Shown in pieces: positions 47,773-58,126 of a stretch of DNA of 64,000 nucleotides. A program made the position numbers and the translations under genes. The notes below the pieces were generated by a model, which saw only the letters and a program-made list of their open reading frames with translations, had not been told where the DNA came from and did no database searches. Each line of letters begins with the position of its first letter. The first letter of the stretch is position 1. Source of the DNA: Adiantum capillus-veneris (lineage: Eukaryota; Streptophyta; Polypodiopsida; Polypodiales; Pteridaceae); contig CM043953.1 of assembly GCA_014529385.2 (NCBI GenBank), positions 75,168,372 through 75,232,371 on the forward strand, given 5' to 3'.

Positions 47773-49637
47773 TGTCACCAGCTAGTGGCAATTCCATTTT
47801 TGTTTATTTTCTCTTTCTTTGGGGAATTTCGTTTGTTTTACCTTTTGGAAACACCCCTCTGGAAATCTAACTGCCCTGCATTGCATAGCCAGTGTGGAAC
47901 TGTTTAGAGAGAGTCCACGCCTGAGGGCTAAAGAGCACTAAGGTTAGACAAGGACTATGGTTAGCCAAAGTGGGGTCATTGGCAGCCAAAGCGGAATCCT
48001 TTGCTACATAGGCTACATTTCAGTTCTGGGTGTGGTTGCAGTGTACAGAGAGGGTCAGATGACCTAGAAGAATGTAATGGCAGAAACTCCTAAATTTTAG
48101 GGACTGCTATTTTTGGACGGCAAAATGTCTTCGTGTCATTACGTGCAGTTTGACATGGGGATCATTTTGTTACTCTGTGGCCAAGTCAACAGAGGCTGCA
48201 GGTGAGATATTTTTAGACCCGAGGGTCTAAAGCGGGAAAATGCACAAATGAGTGACACTTGGCACTCTGAGGCCAGTTTACTACTTAAAGAGAAGGCAAA
48301 AACGCGATTTTCAGCTGTGAGCTCGTTTTTGAGTGCTGTCACAGGTGGGAGAGCTTCAATGGAGTATTGGCTAACCCTCTATGTACAGTGAGGTGCAGAA
48401 TGTCATCACCTGCACACCTCTCATTGCTCTCTCTCTCCCCTATTCTTTATGGTTATGCCCCTCTAGTGAGCTCATCAGATTGACCATGTACAGTCTTGTG
48501 GTTTGATGCTCTATTGCTGAGGCAAGAGCCTCCCTGAACAGGAACAGGAGTAGCTAACTGCTACTCCAAAGCAGGGAAAGGAGAGGGTGATAACCTCTCA
48601 AGTAAACACACAAAAATCAGCACTGTTTTATTGCTAATTTTGGGCTGTTTTGGTACTGTTTTGTGCTTGGAATCATGCCAGAATCAAGGGGCACGTAGTC
48701 TAAGGCATTGGGAATACTGCAGGGACAGTTGACAGCTGAAATTAGGTCAAAAACAGGTCCTAACAAGAAAATACAGCGGTCTGAAATTTACTGTTTTGCA
48801 GTCGTATGGATGCCAGATGCATTGGGAACAGTGCCCAATTGTCAGAGAACACTTTTGGGAAGTGTTTGGGCTCAAAACAAGTGAAAAACCAGAAATTCCA
48901 GTGAGCTGTAATTGCTCTTTTTGAGTTGGAATCAGAGGGTTTTTGTCAATTGAATCAAGTTCCAGTGTTGGGAATTGTTTGGGGTCAATTTTGGAGCCGT
49001 TGTGCTGCCAAAATTTAGCCAAAACAGGTGTTGTATTGCTGGATACAGATTAAGATTCCCGGAACTCTGATTTTTGTAGGTTTGGGGCTGTTTCGATGTC
49101 CTAAATCCTTTCAGATTCAAGGGGCAACTAGCCCAAGGTGCAGGGAACAGTGCAAGGGCTACAGGGAGCTGAAAACAGAGAAAAACAAGTCAATAACCAG
49201 AAATTACAGAGATTGATTATGCTCTGTTTTGGTCAATTAAAGGTGGAATCGGGACATGGACAGTGGTCTCCTTAGGATTCCCTACTTGCAGACTGTTTTG
49301 GGCAGGGTTCTGCGCCGTTATGTTGCCCAAATTCCTCCAAACAGAATAGAAACTGCGGGATACAGATTAAGAACTGCGGGATACAGGTTTAGTGCTATAA
49401 GCACTCTTTGTACTTCCTCTTAACTATAAAAGAATAAAGAAATACTGAAAGGGGCGCCTATTTAGGGGCCAATCTAGTGTCTGACTCGCATACAGATGCA
49501 TTCTAGCATCTGTATCCCATTCCCCTCTCTTGTGTCATTATAGCACAGGTAGAATAGACAACTAATAATGGGTGAAAGCTAAATCAAGGTTTGAAGTAAA
49601 GTCTACCGCCCTTTTTGAAGTTAACAGGCCGGTTACA
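47773..49637 (+). repeat. 5' LTR of the large-LTR element
   Basis: It runs TGTCACCAGC...GGTTACA. It has a 21-bp tandem duplication (GAACTGCGGGATACAG unit, about 49345-49386) not present in the 3' LTR, which accounts for the length difference. AATAAAGAAATACTGAAAGGGGCGCC lies at 49433-49458, a likely polyadenylation and R-region block. Confidence 0.95.
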
Positions 49638-49655
49638 TGGTTCCATCGACGGGAT
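49638..49655 (+). other. putative primer binding site
   Basis: TGGTTCCATCGACGGGA starts directly at the LTR end with the expected TGG. It is not the initiator-Met sequence used by the other elements; the tRNA is not identified. Confidence 0.6.
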
Positions 49656-49765
49656 TAAAACACTTTTTCCTCAAAAAGTGAGCCTTGGTCAGTTTGGGTT
49701 AAAGACACACAGAGAGTTTGGGATGACCTTGAAAACACAGAGTTTGAAAGTAGATCGAGTGGATT

Positions 49766-49913
49766 TACAGGTGAGAAAGGCTACAAGAGTCTTTCTTTGG
49801 ATACAGGTGAGAAAGGCTACAAGTCTTTCTTTGGATTTACAGGTGAGAAAGGCTACGAGAGTCTTTCTTTGGATACAGGTGAGAAAGTCTACGAGTCTTT
49901 CTTTGGATACAGG
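49766..49913 (+). repeat. tandem repeats ahead of gag
   Basis: Four units built around CAGGTGAGAAAGGCTACAAG and TCTTTCTTTGGAT alternate in length (about 36-39 bases). In the gag frame they read as GEKGYKSFFGF and GEKGYESLSLD units. Confidence 0.9.
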
Positions 49914-50638
49914 ATGGATGGCAACAAGGAAGAGGGTTCCTCTTCAAAGGATAGACAGTCTATTCCAACTACACATGAAATTGGCGAGAGTTCAGGCCAA
50001 GCAGAGAAAGCTCTGCAAGTTGTTACTGTTGTGACCATGTTCAAGCAATTGATGGAGAATTCAAGATTTATGGAGTTCATACAATCTTCATCAATAGCAC
50101 ATCAAGTTCAAGGCAGTTTTGGCATGCCAGGAACAGTGTTTAGGGGTATGCAAGGCATGGTGCCCAACCCCATGTATGCAAACATTGGTTTGCACCCAAG
50201 ATTTCAAGGCACACAAGGTCAATTTGCGGTATCACAAGGCAACTTGGGTATGGCTGGTTTTTCAATCCCATCAATGAATATGACACCTGGACATCAACAT
50301 GTTACTGGCCAGGGAGTACAGATGGCTCCCACAGGTGTACCCATTATGCAAACTGTCTCTTTTGACAATTTGGAGTCAATGGATAAGCTAAAGCCATACA
50401 AAGAAGATGATCAGTGAGTCCATTGACACATTCAATGGCTTTGATGAGAGGACAAAGGTTTTCTCTTTCCTCGAACAGTTTGACAAAGCATTTGTTGGAA
50501 GGAGCATTTAAAGTCAGAAAAGCTGCCACTTTTCTGAAAAAACAATGCAAGTCAGTGATGGAATACACTGTTGTTACAAGGACAGACTCCTTCCACTTGG
50601 AATGGTTTCATACAGGTACCGAATTAGCTGAAGGCTAA
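49914..50638 (+). pseudogene. gag remnant of the large-LTR element
   Basis: It starts MDGNKEEGSSSKDRQS, with a Met/Gly/Gln-rich segment (MPGTVFRGMQGMVPN, GQFAVSQGNLGMAGF). Frameshifts lead to FNGFDERTKVFSFLEQFDKAF and KVRKAATFLKKQC, which correspond to the conserved gag core of gypsy chromoviruses (cf. RRATSFFKGNAQTWW in the inner gypsy). No zinc knuckle or protease follows. Confidence 0.75.
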
Positions 50639-51170
50639 TTCAAAACAGGTACAGGATGATTTAACAAGATTTCTTGCGAGAAATCTCGTGTAAATCAAAG
50701 GGCAAGTAGTCCTACTGATACAGAAGATCAAAGGCTACGAATTGGTGCAATTGGCACGCAAAACAGAGCCCGAAAGAAAAAAATACAGCTTGCTGTATTT
50801 TTCTGCAGATTTAGGATTTTGACCCTATTTGATGCCTTTTTGTCCCAAGAGCTTCGGGGAAGCTAGAGGACAGTAATACAAGTGATCTAGAGCATTTTAG
50901 GAGCTAAAAACAAAGAATTCATCATGCTGAATTTCCAGGACAGGTTTACAAAAGTGCTCTATTATACGTGGATAATCACTTGGATATGTGGATTTTTGGT
51001 TGTGAAGGTTTCTACTATAGTTATGCTGCCAAAATTGGGTCAAAAAGAGAATTCTCAACCCAAACAACACAAGGGTAGATCACAGGTTAATCTCCAAAGC
51101 TCAAGATGAAGAGCAAAGAAAGATTGTTTTCGATGCTCAGTATGCAAATCAGTGATGTTGCATAAAGGCT
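50639..51170 (+). other. internal spacer replacing pol
   Basis: Non-coding. In a complete element about 3 kb of protease, RT, RNase H and integrase core would occupy this place. Some words resemble the LTR (ATACAGCTTGCTG, GTCAAAAAGAG), suggesting recombination. Confidence 0.55.
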
Positions 51171-51456
51171 GAAATTGCCTGAGAGTTGGAAGATTCACAA
51201 AGCGTTTCACATGAGTCTTCTCAGACCCTATGTGGGTGATGTGCCAGAAGATATGCCAGCTGAAGATCAGCCGGAAGTCGAGGAACTTGACGAGATCTTG
51301 GTCCCGGAACAGATTTTGGCACATAAAGAAAGAAAAGAAAAGGCAAGGTTGCAAGGTGCTGTTTGGTAAAGTTCAAAAGCTATTCACCTCTGGATGTCAA
51401 GTGGATGGAAAAAAGTGAACTTGCAGAGTCACTAAAAGTATGGGAACTTAAAACCT
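51171..51456 (+). pseudogene. integrase C-terminus and chromodomain remnant
   Basis: LPESWKIHKAFHMSLLRPYVG is the classic end of the gypsy integrase. An acidic linker (DEILVPEQILAHKERKEK) follows, and after one frameshift VKFKSYSPLDVKWMEKSELAE, a chromodomain like the one in the inner gypsy. This identifies the parent as a chromovirus. Confidence 0.85.
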
Positions 51457-52041
51457 TGGTTTGCAACCTACCTTGACCCCTTGAGATTCAGAGCTACATG
51501 GATTGTCAGTGTTACAATGGCTTCTGAAAGAAATGATGTACATGTTACTTACAGTAAGCTCAAATGAAGTGCATGTTACATGAATGTTAGAGCTGTACAG
51601 ATTGTCAGTTTGGCAATTGCTCTTATGGAATGTCCAAAAGTTTGTTTAGTGCTATAGAAGTGAGTATTTCTTGTCAGTTTGTCAAGGGTACAACAATTAT
51701 TTCTATTGAAGAGTACATGTGTAACTGCATTCTTAAACTGTCGGTTTGGGTATGCTCGAAAGGTTACTGGATCCAACGTGTACTAAAAGACAGTGGCAAA
51801 ATGTGACACTTCCATTTTGTCATTGGAAAGTTATGGACTCAAAGCAATGGCAGAGTGTGACGCTTCCACTATGTCATTGGGACAAGGTTCACACACACGC
51901 AATACATGTGTCAACGAGGTGTTGACTGTGAGCATGTATGTGTGGTACATGTGTCGACACGGTGTCCGGACACCCGAGTGCTGACTGTAAGCATGTACGA
52001 CAGGTGCAAACGAGGACGTTTGAGATTTCAAGAGGGGGGTA
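51457..52041 (+). other. 3' untranslated region with polypurine tract
   Basis: It contains two similar units TGGCA(A/G)A(A/G)TGTGAC(A/G)CTTCCA (51793 and 51849 areas). It ends with CAAGAGGGGGGTA (52029-52041), the polypurine tract adjoining the 3' LTR. Confidence 0.8.
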
Positions 52042-53885
52042 TGTCACCAACCAGTGGCAATTCCATTTTTGTTTATTTTCTCTTTCTTTGGGGAATTTCG
52101 TTTGTTTTACCTTTTGGAAACACCCCTCTGGAAATCTAACTGCCCTGCATTGCATAGCCAGTGTGGAACTGTTCAAAGAGAGTCCAGGCCTGAGGGCTAA
52201 AGAGCACTAAGGTTGGACAAGGACTATGGTTAGCCAAAGTGGGGTCATTGGCTAGCCAAAGCAGAATCCTTTGCTACATAGGCTACATTTCAGTTCTGGG
52301 TGTGGTTGCAGTGTACAAAGAGGGTCACATGACCTAGAAGAATGTAATGACAGAAACTCCTAAATTTTAGGGACTGCTATTTTTGGACGGCAAAATGTCT
52401 TCGCGTCATTACGTGCAGTTTGACATGGGGATCATTTTGTTACTCTGTGGCCAAGTCAACAGAGGCTGCAGGTGAGATATTTTTAGACCCGAGGGTCTAA
52501 AGCGGGAAAATGCACAAATGAGTGACACTTGGCACTCTGAGGCCAGTTTACTACTTAAAGAGAAGGCAAAAACGCGATTTTCAGCTGTGAGCTCGTTTTT
52601 GAGTGCTGTCATATGTGGGAGAGCTTCAATGGAGTGTTGGCTTACCCTCTATGTACAGTGAGGTGCAGGATGTCATCACCTGCACACCTCTCACTGCTCT
52701 CTCTCTCCCCTATTCTTTATCGTTATGCCCCTCTAGTGGGCTCATCAGATTGACCATGTACAGTCTTGTGGTTTGATGCTCTATTGATGAGGCAAGAGCC
52801 TCCCTGAACAGGAACAGGAGTAGCTAACTGCTACTCCAAAGCAGGGAAACGAGAGGGTGATAACCTCTCAAGTAAACACACAAAAATCAACACTGTTTTA
52901 TTGCTGATTTTGGGCTGTTTTGGGACTGTTTTGTGCTCGGAATCATGCCAGAATCAAGGGGCACGTAGTCAAAGCATTGGGAACAGTGCAGGGACAGTTT
53001 ACAGCTGAAATTAGGTCAAAAACAGGTCCTAACCAGAAAATACAGCGGTCTGAAATTTACTGTTTTGCAACCATATGGATGCCAGATGCATTGGGAACAG
53101 TGCCCAATTGTCAGAGAACACTTCTGGGAAGTGTTGGGGCTCAAAACAAGTGAAAAGCCAGAAATTCCAGTGAGCTGTAATTGCTCTTTTTGAGTTGGAA
53201 TCAGAGGGTTTTTGTCAGTTGAATCAAGTTCCAGTGTTGGGAATTGTTTGGTGTCAATTTTGGAGCCGTTGTGCTGCCAAAATTTAGCCAAAATAGGTGT
53301 TGTATTGCTGGATACAGATTAAGATTCCCGGAACTCTGATTTTTGTAGGTTTGGGGCTGTTTCAATGCCCTAAATCCTTTCAGATTCAAGGGGCAACTAG
53401 CCCAAGGTGCAGGGAACAGTGCAAGGGCTACAGGGAGCTGAAAACAGAGAAAAACAAGTCAATAACCAGAAATTACAGAGGCTGGTTATGCTCTGTTTTG
53501 GTCAATTAAAGGTGGAATCGGGACATGGACAGTGGTCTCCTTAGGACTCCCTACTTGCAGACTGTTTTGGGCAGGGTTCTGCGCCGTTATGCTGCCCAAA
53601 TTCCTCCAAACAGGATAGAAACTGTGGGATACAGGTTTAGTGCTATAAGCACTCTTTGTACTTCCTCTTAATTGTAAAAGAATAAAGAAATACTGAAAGG
53701 GACGCCTATTTAGGGGCCAATCTAGTGCCTGACTCGCATACAGATGCATTCTAGCATCTGTATCCCATTCCCCTCTCTTGTGTCATTATAGCACAGGTAG
53801 AATAGACGACGAATAATGGGTGAAAGCTAAATCAAGGTTTGAAGTAAAGTCTACCGCCCTTTTTGAAGTTAACAGACCGGTTACA
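52042..53885 (+). repeat. 3' LTR of the large-LTR element
   Basis: It is 1844 bp, TGTCACCAACC...GGTTACA, followed by the target copy CAAAA. The AATAAAGAAATACTGAAAGGG block lies at about 53681-53705. Confidence 0.95.
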
Positions 53886-54310
53886 CAAAACCATGTCTTC
53901 ATTGTCGAAAGTGGGCTCGAACTGCTCGGATGGTCAAGGGGCTCATTGCGATGACCTTGGACGCTATCTCAGAGGTCTCAAACTCTATCCGATAGTAGCC
54001 GCGTCCAGGGAACTAAACGTCCAAGATCTTGCCCACCTATGCGAGAAGGCAGACCTGGAGAAGATCATGCATCTCTCCTCTGTTGGGTCTAGTGCCGAGA
54101 ATCTTGCAAATGATGGAAAGTCGCCTGCAGGCGTTCCCCCTCAACGACTAGGCTCGCTTGCTCTGTCAGTGAGAGAGCAAGTCGAATGGTTGGCTCGGCG
54201 AGGTCCAACGAGGGGACTTCATTGGAGTCCCTTCGTGGCGGAGCTTGAGCCTCCATCTGTGTCTGTTGTGTGAAGAAAAGGCGAAGAAGCGTCGACGAAC
54301 GTGGAAACTC
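53886..54310 (-). pseudogene. LINE ORF1, N-terminal part
   Basis: This is the portion displaced by the LTR insertion. It starts near MEAQAPPRRDSNEVPS, and after a frameshift FSALDPTEERCMIFSRSAF and RWARSWTFSSLDAATIG follow, consistent with the N-terminal DUF4283 region. Plus-strand frames in the same place are shadows. Confidence 0.6.
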
Positions 54311-54655
54311 CTACTAGACCGAGCACGTCGATGGTGCTGGCGAGGCCCAACAAGCAGGAATGGAGAGGCGACGGGCTAAAGGCATTATGCAGGCGGGCGG
54401 GGTAGTGGACAGGCAGGCGGGCAAGGCAGCAGCGGGGGACGGGCAGGTAGCGCGCACGGCGACGGGCGAGGTTGGGTAGCGGGCAACGGGCTGGCTGGGT
54501 AGGCGCAGCGGGCAGGGCAAAGCACGTAGGGGGCAGGCTGGGGGGCTCCGCGCAGGAGGTGAGGGCGAAGGGGCTACGAGAGGAGGGGAGGGGGGGTTTG
54601 TGCAGCGATGGCGAGGGGGGGGGGGGGGGGTGCAGGCAACAGCAGTGAGCCGATC
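54311..54655 (-). other. GC-rich LINE 5' untranslated region
   Basis: Extremely GC-rich, with GGGCAGG-like words and a run of sixteen G (54615-54630) on the plus strand. It ends at the target duplication. Confidence 0.7.
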
Positions 54656-54670
54656 AAATTCACTCTTCTT

Positions 54671-55330
54671 TGCATTAATCACCAACTTGTGATCTCCCAA
54701 TGCTTGAAAGACCTGTAGCAGACGTGCTCTATGGTCTGCCTCATCCTTGGAGAAAAGAATAATGTCATCAAAGTAAGTGCCAACAAAAAATTTGTACTCT
54801 GAAAATCCTGTCCATCATTCTGTTAAAGATCGCTAGAGCATTGGTAAGGCCAAGAGGCATCACCAAAAATTTGAATAAACCGAAGGTCGTCCAAAAAGTT
54901 GTCTTGTAGACATCTCCCGACGCGATTTGGATCTGATGATATCCGCCCTACAAATCGATCCTGCTGAAAGAAGAGGATCCTTGTAGTCGGTCTAGAATAT
55001 CATCCATCCTAGGAATCGGAAATATGTTCTTGATGGTGATTTTGTTGAGAGCTCTATAATCAATGCACATTCTCCAAGATCCGTCTTTCTTCAAAACCAA
55101 CAACACCGGAGAGCAATAAGGTGAAGTACTCGGCTCGATAAGACCCTTTACCAAGAGGTCTTTCACTTGGTTCATAATCTCTTCATTCTGGGCTCGGCTC
55201 ACACGGTAAGGTGGCCGGTTCGGTGGTGTGCTTCCAGGTGTCAGATTAATGGTATGATCCTCAGGACAAGCTGGTGGAACTCGCCTGGCAGGCCCTCTGA
55301 AAAGCAATCCGCATGAGTGTGGAGAAAATC
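54671..55330 (-). pseudogene. inner gypsy reverse transcriptase, 5' half
   Basis: From the right, [42 protein letters not shown] and [19 protein letters not shown] lead into a frameshifted stretch with GGYHQIQIASGDVYKT, FKFLVMPLGLTNA and YFDDIILFSKDEADHRA, which holds the catalytic YxDD. The frame then stops at the LINE junction in INAKKSEF. Confidence 0.9.
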
Positions 55331-55423
55331 TTGGCGTTCTTTATCAAGGTCAAAACATATTCGACCTTCAATCATCATTCAGTTCTCTCCAAAAAAAAAA
55401 TAGAGTAAAGAAACTAAATTTCA

Positions 55424-55760
55424 TCAAGTACAATCTCTTTGCCCTTCATTTGTCAAAGTCGCTTTCTCAGCCCAATAGTCAACCACGGCTTTGTTCTTAT
55501 AGTACCAAGGGATTTCGAGGACGTCACAACCTTCCAAGGGCATTACGTAGAAGTCCTCGTTCCCTAACACTGCGGACATTGCAAACGAAGTTTGCCAAAG
55601 ATCGGTGTAATGGCATCTACCTGTCCGTGTGCCGCTAGAACTACCTCTGCCTATGGCCTCAGCCTCTGTCCGGCGTAATTCCAAATCGAGCCGCCAATTC
55701 AAGTGAAAAGAAGTTGGCCTTGGCTCCTCCATCAAAGAAAATGAGGGCTTTCTAATCTTT
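55424..55760 (-). pseudogene. inner gypsy aspartic protease remnant
   Basis: It contains a FFDGGAKANFFS-like active-site loop in a shifted frame, then VMPLEGCDVLEIPWYYKNKAVVDYWAEKATL, which corresponds to the conserved GxDVLxxxW segment of gypsy proteases. It is frameshifted. Confidence 0.72.
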
Positions 55761-55894
55761 CACTTTGCCCTAAGTGGGGCAAAGTTTGTACTTTCGTTCA
55801 TCTTATTGGGTTCGGGCCCCATGCAACGTGGTACCAGTTCTGTTTTCATCTTTCTTTTTTGCCACATTCCTTAGCTGCTCTAAAACTCTCTGGC

Positions 55895-57232
55895 TTGTCT
55901 TCAGTCTATTCTTGTTGTGCCTTTTTGGGGCACTTTGCGGAGATGTGCCCATGTCCCCCGTAACACTTCCCCTCTTTGAGCTTTCTCTAAGAGTCTGTCA
56001 AGGAGTGTATCTGAGAACTCTTTCTCTTTCTACTTTCATTTCGAGAGGTCTGTTGGGTTCTCTGAGTCAAGATCTCATCAGTGGAGTAAGTCAAATTTCC
56101 CGAATGTATCGCAAAGCCTCATTTCACATGACGCATCAATTCTTCAAAAGAATTCAACTTCTGTTCCAAGCAGTAGTCTCAGATCTCTGTAGGAAGTCCA
56201 CAGCAAAACCGCTCAATCTGTTCCTTAAACAAGACCTTCGTAAATGAAGAGGCTGGTAGAAAAGAGTTCCAAAATCTCTCGCAATAAGCGTCCAAACAAT
56301 CTCCCTTGGTCATCCGAAGATGATTCCAAGCAGTTCGTATATCTCGTTCATACTCCCGAGTCAGCCAAGAAGAAATAAAAAGCCTTTTGAATTTCAACCA
56401 TTTAATCGAAGCTTCCTTGTTCAAAAGAAGGGTGGACCACCATGTTTGAGCATTTCCCTTGAAGAAAGAGGTAGCCCTCCGAATCTTGCAGTGCTCTTTT
56501 TTAAATTGTTGAACTTTCTTGCTTTTATCTTCGAGAAAGTCATACTCGTTAGCTTTACAGAAATGCTTCTTCTTTGCATAAAATCTGTGATCGTCGGAGT
56601 CCGAACTGTCTGAGGATGACTCCTCTGTAGAACTATCAGAAACTGGGCGAAATCTAGGCTTCTTTGCCTTTTTCTTGCCCTTCCCGAAGCTTTGCTTTTT
56701 GCTTCGCTTGTCCATGTCTTTGTGCGAGTACAAGTTCTGCTTTTTTGCACTCGTCTGTCTTTTCGGCTTTACTACCTATCTGAGAGGAGAAGCAATGGCC
56801 ACACGCCATCTGGAGTAAATCTTATCAATCGGGTAATTCTTCAGGTGTCACCCATCTCGGGTCCCTGGAGTACTTAATCAATATGTTCACACATTGTACT
56901 CCTTTTCTGGCAAATTTGTCCGAAAAGAAAAATTGCTCAAATCTTCATTCTTTTCTTCAACTCTCGCACCGGATCTTCAACTTTTCTTTGCCTTCCCACT
57001 GAGAGGTGTCATCTCTGTGAGATTCTTCACAAGAACCCATGTGTAATCTGGGATTCTTAATGGCTTTATGCCTTGTAAGACAGAGCGATGAAGACGGGAG
57101 CGCGCCTGATACGCGATGTACGAAGGGTGGAAGTGGCTAATACGTCCGGGGTCGAGGGCCACGAAGACTCTTTCCCAAAAGCTGTGCGCTGTAAAAAGGA
57201 TCGGATTCTCCGTACAAGAAGAATCTTTCTGC
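55895..57232 (-). pseudogene. inner gypsy gag
   Basis: The Lys/Ser-rich segment (RSKKQSFGKGKKKAKK, SDSSTEESSSDSSDSDD) is followed by the gag core RRATSFFKGNAQTWW, WLKFKRLFISSWLTREYERD and DAYCERFWNSFLP at 56733-56179. A damaged zinc knuckle (GGHGHISAKC, with the first Cys pair disturbed) lies near 55960-55910. The N-terminus is frameshifted. Confidence 0.85.
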
Positions 57233-57244
57233 GCTCTGATACCA
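57233..57244 (-). other. primer binding site (initiator tRNA-Met), inner gypsy
   Basis: The minus strand reads TGGTATCAGAGC next to the 5' LTR end. Confidence 0.92.
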
Positions 57245-57245
57245 C

Positions 57246-57446
57246 TCTAACAAACTTGGACACTCCAAGTCAAGATTCTATCGCGCCATAGCAGATATTC
57301 ACTTCAAAACAGTTCACAATTCACACTTGAGTCGACACGGCCCGGCGGAGTTCCATGCCTAGAGATGTTAGCCCCAAAGACTGGCACCCCTTTCGGAATT
57401 TCTTTTTGTATTAATTTGTGTTCAAACTACAAGAGAGTAGGAGGGT
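57246..57446 (-). repeat. truncated 5' LTR of the inner gypsy
   Basis: About 200 of 556 bases remain. After GGAGGGT the sequence passes directly into the gag zinc-knuckle region of the outer gypsy, so a deletion removed the rest of this LTR and the outer protease. Confidence 0.88.
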
Positions 57447-57870
57447 TCCTGTCTTCAGTCTGTCCTCGTTGTGCCTTTTTAGGACACTTTGCGGAGATGT
57501 GCCCTTGTTCCCTGCAACCAAAACACTTCCCCTCCTTGAGATAGTTATCCCTCTCTCTAAGAGTCAATCAGGGTCAGGTATCTTTCTTTTCCTAGGGATT
57601 CTTTTTCTTTCTATTTTCAATGTTCGAGGTCTGTCTGGTCCTCTGAGTCAAAATTTCATCAGTGGGGTAAGTCAAATTCCCTAAACGTATCGAGAATCCC
57701 CATTTCGCATGTCCCGTTAGTTGTTGTATAGACTCAGACTTTTGTTTGAGGTAGTAATCTCGGATCTCTGTAGGGAGTCCGCACTAAAACCGCTCAATCT
57801 GTTCCTTGAAAGTGACCTTCTTAAATGAAGAGGTCGGTAGAAAAGAATCCTAAAAGCTCTCCCAATATAC
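57447..57870 (-). pseudogene. outer gypsy gag, C-terminal part with intact zinc knuckle
   Basis: The minus strand encodes CFGCREQGHISAKC (CX2CX4HX4C), flanked by Lys and Gln residues, and upstream of it the gag region that is parallel to 55900-56290. It is interrupted at 57870 by the short-LTR element and continues at 60636. Confidence 0.82.
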
Positions 57871-58126
57871 TCTCAAAGTCGACGATGCGGAAGCGTAGAG
57901 ACCAAGGGGAGTGAGAGAGAGAGAGAGAGAGAGTCTCATGAACCAATCAACAATGGCAATGAATAATTGAATGTGCATACAATGGAGGCAAGGGGTTGCT
58001 TATATAGTAAGCTTAGTAAATTGTCATACCCAAGACTTTGACAAATAAGTAAAATAAACACCTAAACGCCAAACTAAATAATGGGATCACATTGGGCAGT
58101 TTACTTGAGATACCTGAACTTTAACA
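57871..58126 (-). repeat. 3' LTR of the short-LTR element
   Basis: It ends TTAACA and contains a (GA)n run of about 10 units at 57912-57933 and a minus-strand TATATAAGC at about 57998-58007. Confidence 0.92.

Larger units (their letters stand above)
47773..53885 (+). mobile_element. large-LTR non-autonomous element (LARD-like chromovirus derivative)
   Basis: It is 6113 bp with LTRs of 1865 and 1844 bp and only 2.4 kb between them. Both copies of the 5-bp target duplication CAAAA are intact (47768-47772 and 53886-53890). The interior retains gag pieces and an integrase/chromodomain tail but no protease, RT, RNase H or integrase core. The LTRs are about 97% alike by eye, making it the youngest layer of the stack. 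Confidence 0.95.
41848..54655 (-). mobile_element. full-length LINE inserted in gypsy RT
   Basis: The A-tail end is a T-run at 41847-41854 and the GC-rich 5' end lies at 54655. The flanks AAACTCACTCTTCTT (41833-41847) and AAATTCACTCTTCTT (54656-54670) are a 15-bp target duplication with one mismatch, in the INAKKSEF codons of the gypsy RT. Without the inserted LTR element (47773-53885) the LINE is about 6.7 kb. Confidence 0.9.
38554..57446 (-). mobile_element. inner chromovirus-type Ty3/gypsy element, interrupted by a LINE
   Basis: The 3' LTR (38554-39109), polypurine tract, 3' UTR, chromodomain, integrase, RNase H and half of RT lie left of the LINE insertion. The rest of RT, protease, gag, primer site and a truncated 5' LTR lie right of it. 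Both LTRs share ACACGGCCCGGCGGAGTTCC, distinguishing them from the outer element. It sits inside the outer gypsy at 38553. Confidence 0.88.

Noticed and set aside
53863-54273. 136-codon plus-strand frame after the large-LTR element
   Set aside because: It begins inside the LTR and lies antisense to the displaced LINE ORF1 N-terminus.
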